Part shown: in pieces, positions 21,061 through 32,994 of the stretch
Layout: each line of letters starts with the position of its first letter
Numbering within the stretch: the first letter of the stretch is position 1
Assembly (NCBI GenBank): GCA_036362985.1
Contig: JAYGXS010000004.1
Span: forward strand, 581,456-645,455
Source of the DNA: Ligula intestinalis
Taxonomy: Eukaryota > Platyhelminthes > Cestoda > Diphyllobothriidea > Diphyllobothriidae
Reading direction: 5' to 3'
Length of the DNA: 64,000 bases
Translations under genes and position numbers: made by a program
The notes under the pieces: generated by a model
The model's database searches: none
What the model was told of the DNA's origin: nothing
The model's input: the letters and a program-made list of their open reading frames with translations, nothing else

Positions 21061-21433
21061 AGGAATCGTTTATTCTGTACAGAGGAAGTAGAGAATAGGT
21101 CAGACGATTGAGCGTTTGGCCATGAGAGCAGCCGCATCCTAATGGTGTTAGTTCGGCAGCCTTCACAGGTCCTTTCTGAGTCAGCTATAGGGAGCTGATT
21201 GGCTAGGCTGGTGCATGCGCATTTCCTGAGCGTTGGTGCAGTTTGCGACACCAGTGATTGGCTGTCAGCTCAGCGACCGAGACGGCCATCACGTGACCTC
21301 ATTCGTTGCATGACACCATAGAGCCACTACAAACTCACTTCGCCTTTGACTCATTCTCGAGTCCCACCAGCAGCCGCAGAGCGGCTAGTAGTCTAGGCAT
21401 GGCACAGCACGGCTGGTTAGGAGAAGGGAACCT
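21061..21433. other. No gene seen
   Basis: Flanking DNA between two retroelement fragments. It contains GATTGGCT words twice but no coding signal. Confidence 0.35.
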
Positions 21434-22130
21434 GGAATGGCCATTTCTGGCTCATGAGCTGTCGTCAACCAGTCATACCTAACTTACTTGTACTTGTTAC
21501 GGCTACGATCGTGCCTAATCTAGCCGACCTCGACAGTGTCACGGGCAATACCGCTTCATGCGTGAAGATTGGCGGCAGCGGATCTGGAGAGCTCTATTCG
21601 GTCTCTTTTCCAGCGCCGGAGACCGAATACCGAAGGTCCAAAAACCACTTCCATGTCCTGACGGACTGTGTCGAGCCAGGTTTTGAGTTGAGCCCCCTCT
21701 TCGACGTTTCCGATTAGGTAACGGTTTCAAATCGAGGGCAGTAGCAGTGAGCTTTTGAGGTTGATGACGAAGAACGTGTCCAAACCATCTCAGTCGTCTT
21801 TCTTGAATGGTCTAGGGTATCCTTGTGATTTTTTCGCAGCGAGTGCGGACTGTCTCATTGGAGACAAAATCGGTTTACTTCCTTCGAAGAATGCTCCTCA
21901 AAAAATCGTGGTCAAAGACTTCTAGTTTTCGTTCGTCTTCCGCGCGCATTGCCAAACATTCGCATCCGTATAGGAGAACGGACGGCACAGATGCACGGTA
22001 CACGCGGATCTTTGTGGAAAAAGAGATATCGTGCCGGGTCCATAGGTACTTCCGAAGGCTGGAGAAAACTCGTTGTGCTGCATCAATTCGAATGCCCAAC
22101 GCCAAGTGCCGTACCATCCGAGACTGGAAC
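21434..22130 (-). mobile_element. RTE-like non-LTR element, 3' fragment
   Basis: Minus-strand frames read STKIRVYRASVPSVLLYGCE and EDERKLEVFDHDFLRSI (22040-21880). After frame changes they read QLKTWLDTVRQDMEVVFGPS and GLRRWKRDRIELSRSAAAN near 21700-21560. This succession is the C-terminal end of RTE-type RT proteins common in flatworm genomes. The endonuclease and RT palm are absent, and stops and frameshifts are frequent. A second fragment of the same 3' end is at 440-845, and its last ~50 bases recur inverted at 22340-22400. Confidence 0.75.
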
Positions 22131-22178
22131 TCGAAACCTTTTAGATTAGAAGTCTAACCCTCTAACCACTGAGTCTCG
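22110..22178 (-). other. tRNA-Arg(TCT)-like remnant
   Basis: On the minus strand a D-arm-like CTCAGTGGTTAGAG and a clean anticodon arm TTAGA-CTTCTAA-TCTAA (22157-22141, anticodon TCT) precede a distorted T arm GGTTTCGAGTTCC. The acceptor stem does not pair and the T loop is too long. It is therefore a tRNA-derived relic, possibly a SINE head. Confidence 0.3.
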
Positions 22179-23704
22179 AGCTTGTTTTCTTGCCTGTTTA
22201 CATCCAGAGGCATTGACGCTCGTTGATGAACGCTTACCGATCGTAAACGGAAGTCACTCGTCCTGCTCTGACTTGCCGCTCATTCTCTAGCTCCACCAGC
22301 AGCCGCACAATGGCAAGTTGTACAGACTAATGGCATTGCCGGGGTTGGATATGACTGGCCTACGACGGCTAATGATCCAGAAATGGCCATTCCAGTCGCC
22401 CTTGTATTTGCCGGAAATGGTATCTGCGTCCTTGCTGCTGGACGAAGGGAACACTTCTGACGATTTATTAATTGCAACAAACCACCGAAGACGTTCTAGG
22501 AGAGCAATAACCAATCACCATCGGGTAGCTTTAGTGTCATGTGGTGAAGGATAACGCTATGAAGACAATGAAAGGATTATATTCAGGTATTCCCCATAGC
22601 CTCAGCATGTGTAATAACGAAATTCCCGGATGGAGATTCAGTCGATTTTGCGCGCCACTACTTGAAGCAGCTGTGCGGGGCCTACTGGCGTTTATCATCA
22701 GAGGAAAGAGGGCAACGAAATAAGTAAAATTTATAATGGGCGGGGACCAATAAGGCACCAGTAAGGCCAGTTCGAAAGCGACTGCACAGAGCGCTGTACG
22801 CCGGCACTAGATCGATAAATCAATTGAGTGAGCTCTCATCAGATCTCCAGGTTTCAATCAATTTGCGGCTTGTCTTGCATCTGGTTTGAGCAATTATCTT
22901 GGGGTCTGTGACGTTAAGCAGATCCTATCTCCTGATTGGTGCAGGTCTGTGGTCTTAAAAACTATTTGATCACTTGTACTTATGTTTTTCAGTGATATAA
23001 TGGAGTGCACCTGCCATCCGCAGTCTGAAGTTTTCAGGGAGGTAACTGGCTGACACTGACGCTTATTTCATTCGTGTATATTGGTTACTGTTATTTTCGG
23101 CCGAAAAATTTTGAAATACTCCTCATTCTTTCTCCGGTGAAAAGCCCGTTTAACCTACATATGATTGTTTCCCTATTATGAAGGCTTTTTCTTTTTCTCT
23201 GAATCACGTGTCCGTGTCCCCTTCATCTCTCAAATGCTGGCAGTCCTCTCCTGACCTTTTTCCTCGATTGCATACGACTGCTAAAACCAGCTCCGGGCCA
23301 AGCGCCATTTGAATACGCCAGTTCCCCCTTTCTTGGGTCAACACAGGAAAGCAGAAAAGTCGCAGCTGCTGGGCCGGGCTTTCCTGAACACACGTGACCC
23401 AGTTGTCTCTTCGCGGGGTGATATAGCACCGACTCCGGCGAGGGTCACTTGACCAACCATCTTCCGCCGGCCGACGCATTCCGAGGGCCACTTGCATACC
23501 CCTGACTGCTCCTCCTCTGGTTCAGTTGTAGCTGTCACCACCTCGCTGACCTCAAAACGCTTGCAATTGGTGGCCACCAACCCTCTCCCCCTTGCCGGTA
23601 CAGTATTGCCTCTGTACACTTCCCCCCCAAACACGAGCTGCCTCCTGAAATCACATAAAAGTAACGGTTGCCGCCTCTCCCGTTAACACGCATCAAATCC
23701 CATT
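22131..23704. other. No gene assigned
   Basis: The stretch includes a plus-strand RTE/SINE tail match at 22340-22400 and a GC-rich patch at 23200-23640. Minus-strand ORFs in that patch (23204-23634) have no recognisable domain. Confidence 0.4.
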
Positions 23705-23960
23705 CAGACAAACAGCCATGTAAAACGACATTAATTTACACCACATTACACCCTACTACTCGTGATTAAAGAGTTGTTATTTTTTATTACTATTTGGAAC
23801 ACCGGACTAATGTTGTGTCTCCCCCAGACTCACAGCCACGTACAAGGACATTGCATTACACTACAAGGACATGTACAAGGACATTACACTATACTACTCG
23901 TGATTAGCGAGTGTTCATGTTTCATTACTATTTGGACTCCCTGGCAGATGTTGTCATGCA
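23705..23960 (+). repeat. Two-unit tandem direct repeat, ~120-140 bp
   Basis: Unit 1 starts cagacaaacagcca at about 23717 and unit 2 starts cagactcacagcca at about 23827. Each continues through ctactactcgtgatta to attactatttgga. Unit 2 carries an extra internal duplication of acaaggaca. Confidence 0.75.
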
Positions 23961-26664
23961 ATCGGTGTACTTTTTAAATTTTAATTTACAACCAGCTATA
24001 TAGCTGTCTGTCGCTGCATTTGTACATCTAAGCGCACTGTCATTTGACTGGTCTTCCATAAGGTTGACAGATAATGGTGCATGTAATACCGTAGCATAAA
24101 CAAGTTCTATTGTAATTTTGCTAGATATTTTTGCCACGAAGGATGAATCGGTATGGAACAAAATCGAGCTATTAAAGCCTAATATCACCCAACAAGGACT
24201 AAAGAATTTGAAACCTAAACAAAGACGACGATGTTGACATCTTGGCGAGTATCTCCAGCAAACTGCGTTATGCAGAAGAAAATCGGTTGAAGGTAAGTCC
24301 TAAAATGAAGATGGCCGGACCAGTTTCCCAGTCAACATATAGGCGGAATAGGTACTGTTGCTGTTGTTTTCAGTTTTTCTTTCTGTGATATAAGCCATCT
24401 AGAGTGTTCCTTAACATTTAGAACCAGTTGGAAGCGTACTGCCGGCAGAACCAGGCCTAATTGCTGCTATAAATGATGAAAGAAGCTGTTCAAACTCAAT
24501 CTCAGTTATCGCCTTGTTCTATCGGATGTTTGTATTGCTATCCCTTCTGTAATTATCAAATCTAGAACTTACTTAGAATGCTGTTGTTTTGGAGGCTGGT
24601 TTAACCAAACAGAAAACCATGTTCAGACTATTTGTTTTTACAAAATATCAAATGGACCTCACTAGCTTACTCGTATCTATAGACAAAAATAAAGTGACAC
24701 GAGGTGAAAGGGTAAGACGTTTATGAAAAATTCCTAACTCGCTTTTGGGTAAAAAGGGAATAAAGGTTTTAAAAAAGTGCAACATGTGTAATCTCTACAT
24801 GAATATGGTATAACACAGAGTATGCAGATATGGGACATACTACGCAAATTAAAGCAAGTGTTCGGGGTGATGTAAGCATGGCCTGATTACTCAATTTCTT
24901 ACAGCCGCACGAAATAGTCGTTTCGCATCAGGAACTTCCAAGAACCGCATCTCGCAGCTGGCATCTATGAAGAGTACTCACGAAAACCTACTAGATTGAG
25001 TCTCTCATCGGAACTCTGAAGGTAGTTCAGAAAAAAGTTCTAAAATGCACTGCTGCAGCTGTCTCAACCTCTCCACAGCCAGTGGGTGGTTCTCCAAACT
25101 TTAGTCAAGAATGACACTTTTGGTTGAGAAAATAAACCAACTATAAAAAGATAGACTGACAGAAATTTGCAAAAGATGACAGTCAGAGGTCGAGGGTTTA
25201 GTGTAACACGACCTGACAACGAAAACGTATGTAAAATACTGTGAAGCATGCAAGGACGAAAGTAGTGCCTGATAGCATGGGCAAACTTGTAGTTGAGCTA
25301 ACACCAAGATGCTATTTTCCTAGACAGAACAGCCATCGAAAATGTACCGCTACAGATGGAGATAAAATACCGGCCATCTGGCACGGAGCGGTCAAAACGA
25401 CTTAAAAAATTCCTTTGTACCGTGTCACGCAGTCAAAAGCGCTTAAGTTCTAGACAGAACAAGACACGTTATTATATTTACTTACGGGAAAATGTCTATG
25501 CACCCAAATAACAGTGTAAGAGAAAAAGGTACGAATAAGAAAGCATGTGACCAAGTAAAGACCTCTTAAAAGAACCTAAGAGGACTTCACAAAATACGTG
25601 TTTTTTTCATAAAACACCAATAAACTAGTCAGTATAAGAGCGTAGGTAAACCGATAAGTGAGTTGTTTATTTAAAAATGAATATCAAGGAATAAATCAGC
25701 TTTTTACTGTTCGCTAAGACAAGATAGAAGTCTAAAAAACCCGCAAAGATTTTATCCCCAAAATCTTCCAAATAGCTTTTTTGGAAATAAGGTAATTGTT
25801 TACTGGCTAAAATGGACAACCCTCTTAAGATAGAAGGTAAATTTTATCACAATTTCATTGAAAAGTTACTTGCATTTTCTTCGTTGCTGAATATTTCTGG
25901 TAACAAGGGGGAACTGAGGCTTCATATATTTGATAATAATTATAATGGAATTCAGCGCATGTGTATGCCAACAGTTTAGTATTCCGTCCGAGAGAGCTAT
26001 CACGCAGAATTCAGTGCATGATTCGTCAGGCAGACGCCAAAGATGTCAATTCTATTTCCCGCATCTTTATTCTCTGCGTTTAAAGTTGGATGCTTATCTG
26101 GGTCTGTGTCACGTTTGAACCGGAATAGCCGATATTAATGCATACTGATTTCATGGTGGAGCCAAAAACGCTTGCAAATTAGTATAGTGACTATTTTAAC
26201 CATTTTACAATCGAAGTCGCGTAGAGCATAATATATGTGTGCGCAGAGTACGTGCAATTATTAATTTTAAACTGTCTTTCGACAAGCTTAGCTACAGGAT
26301 GCACATATAGAACGTTTTTAAAATTGTTGTTTTCTAAAAAAGTTGGTAATCTAAGCATGTCGATTCTTTTCCTTAGATGCATTCATCAAACGTCCTTTCT
26401 GAAATAAATCTAATTCCTGGAAATTTAAGGTAATATTAATGAACATTTAATTCTAAGGTTTGCGAATTCCAGAAGCCGCATTTTGATCAAAACAAATAAA
26501 CTTATAAAATAACATAACCAAAGTCGTTGCCCCTCAAAACGCATAATAATAGGACATAAACTATAACAGAGCTTATTCTTCTTTGCCTTCGTAAAACATA
26601 AGAATATTGCATGTAATTTAATTCAGTTATTTATTTCTTTGAAAAAATGTAATCAAAAACTTAC
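23961..26664. other. No supported gene; AT-rich
   Basis: About 2.7 kb with only short ORFs. A minus-strand ORF at 23928-24188 could be an exon but has neither clear splice sites nor homology I recognise. No repeats stand out. Confidence 0.35.
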
Positions 26665-27239
26665 AAATGGTTTTAGCAGAAGATCTGTCGTCCTCATCAG
26701 TACTGTCCCTCTTCCATCACTTAACGAGAAACTGTGGTTCCCAATAATATCGGTAGATACAGGAGTGCTTAAAGAAAAATAAATAACGAATTCCTTTCCA
26801 GATGCATCCACCTTGACCAGCTTTCCTCTAAATATAGAAACATGATCATCTGTGCCTTCTGTTGACGTAATCAGCTTTGTTGTGTTCGACAAGATGACGG
26901 GGTACTCTCGACGCATGGTGCGTTGACCGCAAGTAAAATTCCATTGAAGAGTAAATTTAGAGGGAAGATCTGCTTTCGAAATAATCTGTGAACTTGTTGT
27001 TACAACCAGGTTGATCGTGCGTAGGTCATCAGAAATTTGAAGATATTTTGTTTTGTTAATTGCTTCGATTTGTGCGGTGGGCAACAGTGGAAGAAAGACG
27101 GTGAATTTTGTTAATCGCAACGAACTTTTCTCCTCTGTTGACATGTACCCAATGTTATCAGGTCCATGAATAAACAATAAGACCCACATTTTAAAGCCTT
27201 CCAGTAGATTCGGACACACGGCCATCGCGCCCACGGTAA
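26665..27239 (-). CDS. Orphan internal exon of an unrecognised host gene
   Basis: An open minus-strand frame of about 190 codons is bounded by AAAACAG at 27246-27240 (acceptor) and CCATTT|GTAAGT at 26665/26664 (donor). Both fit splice consensus. The peptide starts TVGAMAVCPNLLEGFKMWVL and ends LMRTTDLLLKPF. It has four potential N-glycosylation sites (NKTK, NFTC, NTTK, NHSF), two cysteines and a beta-strand-like hydrophobic pattern. That suggests an extracellular or luminal domain of a secreted or membrane protein. It is the longest uninterrupted non-transposon frame here and shows no lesions. I do not recognise the family, and no partner exon was found within several kb. Confidence 0.55.
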
Positions 27240-27904
27240 CTGTTTTGAGATTTGTTTTACCGCTTTTTATCGACCTCAAGTGTCCTTATTATGCTTTAAG
27301 TGTTAAAAGCACTGCTAATTAAAGCCTACATTTAAGTTTGAAAAATTTAGAATTCCTGGATGAGAACCAAAGATCATAGTGTTCTCACTAGAGAGATTCC
27401 GTTTGCTCGCTTACGTTAAAGAAGTAGTGTTCTGTTAGAAGTCATCTAACTGTACAAAACATGCCGACATCCAAAAATGCACATTGGGAATTTCTAGAAA
27501 AAGTGGTGAGTTCAGAAGAAATCGACATAAATTTATTTAAAAAAAGGTTCAATGAAAAGGTTCCGCGACAATGCATAGCTAGACAGGGTAGACTGCTTCT
27601 GTGTGTCGGATGAAAATTTGAAGGTAGAACAATGCCATTATAAATTGAAGTTGTAAATTACCCTACTAACAGCCTGGGTACTATTTAAAAGGTCCAGATA
27701 TATCTGTCGCTGGTATTTTGCCGCTGCTTGACACAGCTGCGAGGGGTCCGGCTCATCAGAGGATCCTCTAGCTTTCTCTGTCTGCTTTCTTGTGGCTACA
27801 CTGGTTTTGAAAGTTCCGTTTTTTATTCTCCTGATAAATTAACTTCTGTTCGCCGCATATATCAGTATATTTTAGGTCTATAGACGGAGACTGAAATTGT
27901 TAGT
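27240..27904. other. No gene seen
   Basis: If 26665-27239 is an exon this would be its upstream intron. Otherwise featureless up to the first non-LTR fragment. Confidence 0.35.
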
Positions 27905-28492
27905 ATATATTTGGGTTGAAGCGCATCAACCACTACGAACTATCAACTTTCGCACGAGCAAAATAGCCGTCCAGAAAGCAACTAGTACGCTTTACTGGAT
28001 CAGACGAGCGTTCAAAATCTTCCGAAATGAACTCTTCGGAAAAATATTTGGCACATTTTTGAAAACACATCTCGTCTACGGAATGCCAGTTTCGACACCG
28101 TGGTTGAAAAAAGCTGTGGAACTTCTCGAACAAGTGCAACGGAGGTCGGCAACAATGGTCGATGGTCTCAGGGATAAAACATATCAGGAGAGAATGATTG
28201 AGCGAAACTTTTCCCTTGCCTTACAGGCACACACAATGCAGCCCACTACGGACATTTCAGATAATTTGGGGACACGGCTTCGCCCTGAATCAGGAGGATT
28301 TCTTTGGGTTAGCCAACACAACTTAACTGCATGTCCATCATTAGAAAATTACAAGAGAACGCACTCGATTGGACCTCAGGAAGTTTTTTCAGCTAAAGAG
28401 TGATATGACCTTGGAATTTGCTACCAAGTGAGACGTTTTATGCTGACACCGTTTCTGAGTTTAACAGAATACTTGATGCCATTTTTTGACAG
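27905..28492 (+). mobile_element. CR1-like non-LTR fragment (family 4, copy a)
   Basis: The frame reads VQKATSTLYWIRRAFKIF, ELFGKIFGTF, LEQVQRRSATMVDGLRD and DKTYQERM. This parallels 29165-29700 of the following copy (VQRRATKMVDGLRDLPYQER). It then degenerates to its end at about 28492. Only the region C-terminal to the RT survives. It directly precedes copy b in the same orientation. Confidence 0.8.
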
Positions 28493-28495
28493 AAG

Positions 28496-29935
28496 GTGAC
28501 TATCATAACAATGAAACATCGGCATATGTCCAAATTTATTCCAGGACGCTCTTGCCTCACGAGTGCTCTTTACTCACAGGAAAAGTGGACAAAGGCCGCA
28601 GATAAAGGCTATCCAATTGATGTCATATTCTTCGACTTCAAAAAGGCCTTCGATAGTGTATCACACAGGCTTCTTCTGCAGAAGAATTGGGACGTGGGAA
28701 TTCAAGGAAACATGTATAAATGGATCAGTAGTTTCTTGTCCCTCAGAGAACAGAGGGTCGTTGTTGGAAACTCAACCTCAGAATGGACAAAGGTCGAGAG
28801 TGGTGTACTACAAGGCTCAGTTTTGGATCCGCTGCTATTCCTGATTTACGTAAACGACTGCCTCAATGAGCTTGATTGCGCAGCTGTCACGTTTGCGGAT
28901 AACATAAAAATATGGGCTGAAATTAGGTGTGCCGACGACGCAAAGAGATTACAGTCGAACATCGATAAACTGGTTATCTGCTCGTTCACGTGGCTTCTTA
29001 ACTTTAATGTATCCAAGTGTCTTGTTCTACACATAAGTCCGGGGCGAAAAGTGCCACCGAAACACAGTTATTTTATCAATGGTACCGCATTAAAAGAGGT
29101 TGAGACGCACAAAGATCTGGGTATATGGACAACCGCGAAGTTGATGCAAACAGAGCACTGTAAAAAGTCCATCCAGAAGGCAACTAGTACCCTACACTGG
29201 ATCAGACGCGCGTTCAAAATCTTTCCACCTGAACTCTTCGGAAAAATATTTGGTACCTTTGTGAGACCACATTTTGAATACGGAATGCCAGTTTGGAAAC
29301 CGTGGTTGAAGAAAGATGTGGAGCTCCTTGATCAAGTGCAACGCAGGGCGACAAAGATGGTCGACGGTCTCAGGGACTTACCATATCAGGAGAGATTGAT
29401 AAAACTTGACCTTTTTCCTTTGTCTTACAGGAACGTTCAGTGCAGCCTGCTCTGGACATTCCGGATAATCCGCGGCCACATTTCCTCCCTAAAATTGGAG
29501 GATTTCTTCCAATTAGCCACCACTACTCACCTGCGTGGCCATCCTTATAAGGTCACAAACGAATGCACCCGATTAGACCTCCGAAAATATTTCTTCAGTC
29601 AACGCGTGGTCCGGCCTTGGAACTTGCTACCAAGCGAGACGGTTTCCGCTGACACAATTGCAGAATTTAAAAGAAGACTTGATGTGATTTTATTTGACAA
29701 AAGGCGACTTTTACAACACGATTTCCTACTGCCAGCACTGTGAACAATTTTTCTGGCTTTAGACCGTTTTCATTCTTTTCCGTGAAAATTCACTCGAAAT
29801 TCTGTTATGATATCATATGTGCTCCCCCGACTGCACATTAACTGTAAGAATAACCTTGTTTGCGTTATATTAATAGGGTCCTCAAGGGCATTTCTTGCCT
29901 GTTACCCTTAAAATATAAAATATAAAGAGAAATCG
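28496..29935 (+). pseudogene. CR1-like reverse transcriptase, 5'-truncated, catalytic box mutated (family 4, copy b)
   Basis: A continuous 415-codon frame (28496-29743) starts at the RT motif FIPGRSCLTSAL and runs through FFDFKKAFDSVSH, LQGSVLDPLLFLIYVNDCL and TFADNIKIW. It then covers the C-terminal region (KSIQKATSTLHWIRRAFKIF, LLDQVQRRATKMVDGLRDLP) to the natural end DFLLPAL. The catalytic motif is FADN where CR1-type enzymes have FADD or YADD, so the palm lacks its second Asp. The endonuclease and RT N-terminus are missing. The 3' UTR runs to about 29935 and ends in AAAATATAAAATATAAAG. Confidence 0.88.
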
Positions 29936-29984
29936 CGGATTCAGAGCTTTCGCTTCCAGCATACCAGCTTTTCTGTAAAGACCG

Positions 29985-32905
29985 CCAAAACTGACATGGT
30001 GGTGGGGTTGCTGTGTATGTTAGAACTAGAATCTCTGTTGTCGAAAGAGAACATCCTCAGCCTTGGAGTGCGAATCCGTCTGGTTAAAGCTCAAGAAGGC
30101 TAATTCAATCATTTCTGACTCCTCCCTTATCATAGACGATTACGATCTCTATCGTCACGATGGCATTTATAAGCTTGGTGGTGGTTGTCTTCTCTATGTT
30201 AGAACGTCATTTAGGCACTTTCCGTTTTATCTAAATAGCACGTCCTTCGCTGGAAATTATTGTTTCGCTTCTATTATCCTGTCGCCCCGACAAAAGGCGA
30301 TTATCGGATGTCTATATAATCCTCCAAACTCTTCATTTGAAGAAGATGCAAATTTGTGTGAAATATTCAAGTTTATTTCAGAATCATCTATTGAAGTTAT
30401 AATTATTGCTGGAGATTTTTATTTTCCTGAAATCGACTGGCTTTCAAACTATTGTCCACCTAAATTAGCCTTTCCTATAAACCATTAATTTTTCTAACTG
30501 GCCTCAACTGGTTAGTTCCCTAACAAGACAGAATGATATCCTAGATCTGATTTTCACAAATGGTATTGCCCCTCTCTTCGTTGATTTTAAGCAGGACATC
30601 CCCAATTCAGTTATCAAATGAGTGTCGACCTTTCCCAAATTACTTAGCCATATATTTTCAGTCTATCTCTTAAACGGTTTCTTTCCTGAAACTTGGAAGA
30701 CATCAATTATTCTTCCAGTCTTTAAATCAGGATCTCGTTCGGACATTAATAACTACTGCGGTGTTCATAAAACCCCGGCTCTAGCTAAACTTTTGGAGAA
30801 GATAATTTTTAATCAAATTCTCGATTTTTGCCAAAAAATAAGCCTTTAATCGACTCGCAGCATGGTTTTCTACCCGGAAGATCATGCGAGACGTGTCACT
30901 TAACTTTTATTAACCACGCCACTTCCCTCCGTAACGAGCGGCAATCCGTGGTTGTTATCTACTTTGACCTGAGCAAAGCCTTCGACAAGGTACCACATAG
31001 ACGGCTTCTGGTAAAATTGGAAGCCATTGGCATCCGTGCCCCTCTCCTCGACTTCATCGGTTCCTACTTGTCTAACCGCAGCCGGAAGGTCCTAGTAGGT
31101 GATAGTACCTCCACTGCTCAGCTGATCACGAATGGCGTTTTTCAAGGCACTGTCTTGGGTCCTTTACTCTTCATTCTATACATTAACGAAATGTCGACTG
31201 TTCTGAAAAATTCACACAATCTCATTTATGCAGACGACCTTAAATGCATATACTCATTTTCTAAGGACACGGCAAGTATATGCGTTTATAGAGTAAATGC
31301 GGACCTACTTACACTCTCACGTTGGAGTGCTACCTGGCAGATGGAATTCTCTCCATCCAAGTGTAGTTTCATGTGTTTCGGTCCCGCCAAGCTTTCCCGT
31401 CCCTTAGTCTTTCAAAAAACTCCACTTTTAGAATGATCCACTATAAAAGACTTAGGTTTAAGCTACACAAATAAAATATCATTGTCGCCTCATGCGGATC
31501 GAATATCTGCGAAGGCTGCACAGACATGTGGTTTTAGATCACACAATTTCTTCCTGCTGGAAATAAAGTTAAAACTGCATCGCATGTATATTCTACCAAT
31601 CCTAGAATACTGCTGTCCCCTCTTTGGTCTAATGAACGCTTCTGGCCACGGTAAGATTGAAAATGTACAGAGGGTATTTACTCGCAAAATATTCCCTCTT
31701 CCTCGATCCACTATTTCTTATACGGAGAGATGTCAGTTAGCGAGCATGATATTTCTTTGGGTCAGAAGACTAGAAGCGGGCCTCTGTTTCCTCTTTCACG
31801 TTAATTCTACCCCTAACCTTCCACGAATTAACACCACTTATACCACTTGTACTTCTTCCAGGATAATTGTACCCCCCTTAAGCTCCACTTCGAACCATTC
31901 TCACTTCTTTGCCTCCAAATATGCCTTCCTCTGGAATAATATTCCCCTCAAAATTAGACTGTCGTCTAATTTAGCAGTTTTTAAAGTCAAATTACGTAAA
32001 CACTTAACTTCGGAAGATATAAAGTCCTTTTTATCCGTCTCCTTCCCAAACACACAACTTTTGGACTTTGAAAAGGGTCCCCCTGGTATCCGAGGTGGTT
32101 ATGCTTGCATAACAATTTTTTTCCATATATCTCTATTTCTTCCTCTAAAGAGTGATATTTGCTGCGATGTTTCGTCCACTTCTCTGTCCAGTCATCATTG
32201 CTGTTTCTCCATTCTCTGTTTTACAACCCTGATGATAGGCTTCATGGTCTCGAGTCATGCTCGTGGCGGTTCTGCTATTTTCGCCAGCTCGTCTCTGGAC
32301 TCCGCAGTCTACAAGGTCACATCTCCGGCGTTTCGTTGATGATCACGTGACCTCTGCCGTTCACTCTCTTGTCGACCCTGTTGTCCGAGATGGCCTCCTC
32401 CGGTCTCACCTCCCTGATTGTTGATCATGAAGCCAGTCGGGCGGTGTTACAGTGGTGAACGATAGCCTCTGTTGTAATATGATTTCTCCAATTACAAGAA
32501 GCGTTTCCAACCCTCATACGTTCTCATCAACTGTCATGTCTCATTGCACTACAATCAATCCTCTCAACCAACCCCCTTAATTTTGTTGAAGCAGTTTTTT
32601 CTCCAAAGTTTTGTTTTCTTGTTAAGCGGGGGTTCGCTGAACTCTGCCCAGCTTTAATGGTAGGAGTTTTTTCACTGCTTCCTCCTAAGTTCACCATGCG
32701 TTTCAGAGAGTGTTGACTACTATTTCAAAATGACGGTATGTTTGTGAAAATGAATTAATCTACCAACACTACTAAACGCTCCCGCTGCCTATGTAGTTGT
32801 TTCAAGGAGAGCAGCATTTATCAACTTTGTATTTATTTTTCCACAGCACTAAGTTTGCAAGGACGAGGCCCTCCGGGCCTAAAATATAAAATTCATTTAT
32901 TAATT
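29985..32905 (+). pseudogene. Jockey/CR1-type non-LTR element, near full-length, broken (family 5)
   Basis: A short foreign endonuclease fragment (GGGVAVYVRTRISVVER, 29995-30050) precedes the main copy. That copy reads LYRHDGIYKLGGGCLLYVRT, IIGCLYNPPNSSFEEDANL and IIIAGDFYFPEIDWLSN (endonuclease, 30063-30488). After a gap come WKTSIILPVFKSGSRSDINN and SQHGFLPGRSCETC. Next are YFDLSKAFDKVPHRRLL, FQGTVLGPLLFILYINEM and YADDLKCIY (RT, 30828-31436), then a C-terminal region to about 32100. Stops at about 30486, 30840 and 31435 and missing segments inactivate it. The 3' UTR ends at about 32905 in a CCCTCCGGGCC hairpin plus TAAAATATAAAATT. Copies of this 3' end occur at 39090-39595 and 40786-41605. 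Confidence 0.85.
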
Positions 32906-32994
32906 ATTTATTAACCTTGTATTCTTGGTGGTATACCGGCCACCAAACGTTCTGAGTGGAGCCGACGACTCGCTCCTTAATCTGGTGAAGCCTT

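Noticed and set aside
23204..23634. GC-rich ORFs as LTR-retrotransposon or host coding
   Set aside because: No protease, integrase, RT or other motif is visible; frames overlap on the same strand.
23928..24188. Minus-strand ORF as another exon of the orphan gene
   Set aside because: A plausible acceptor exists, but the donor is weak and no sequence relationship to the 26665-27239 exon can be shown.
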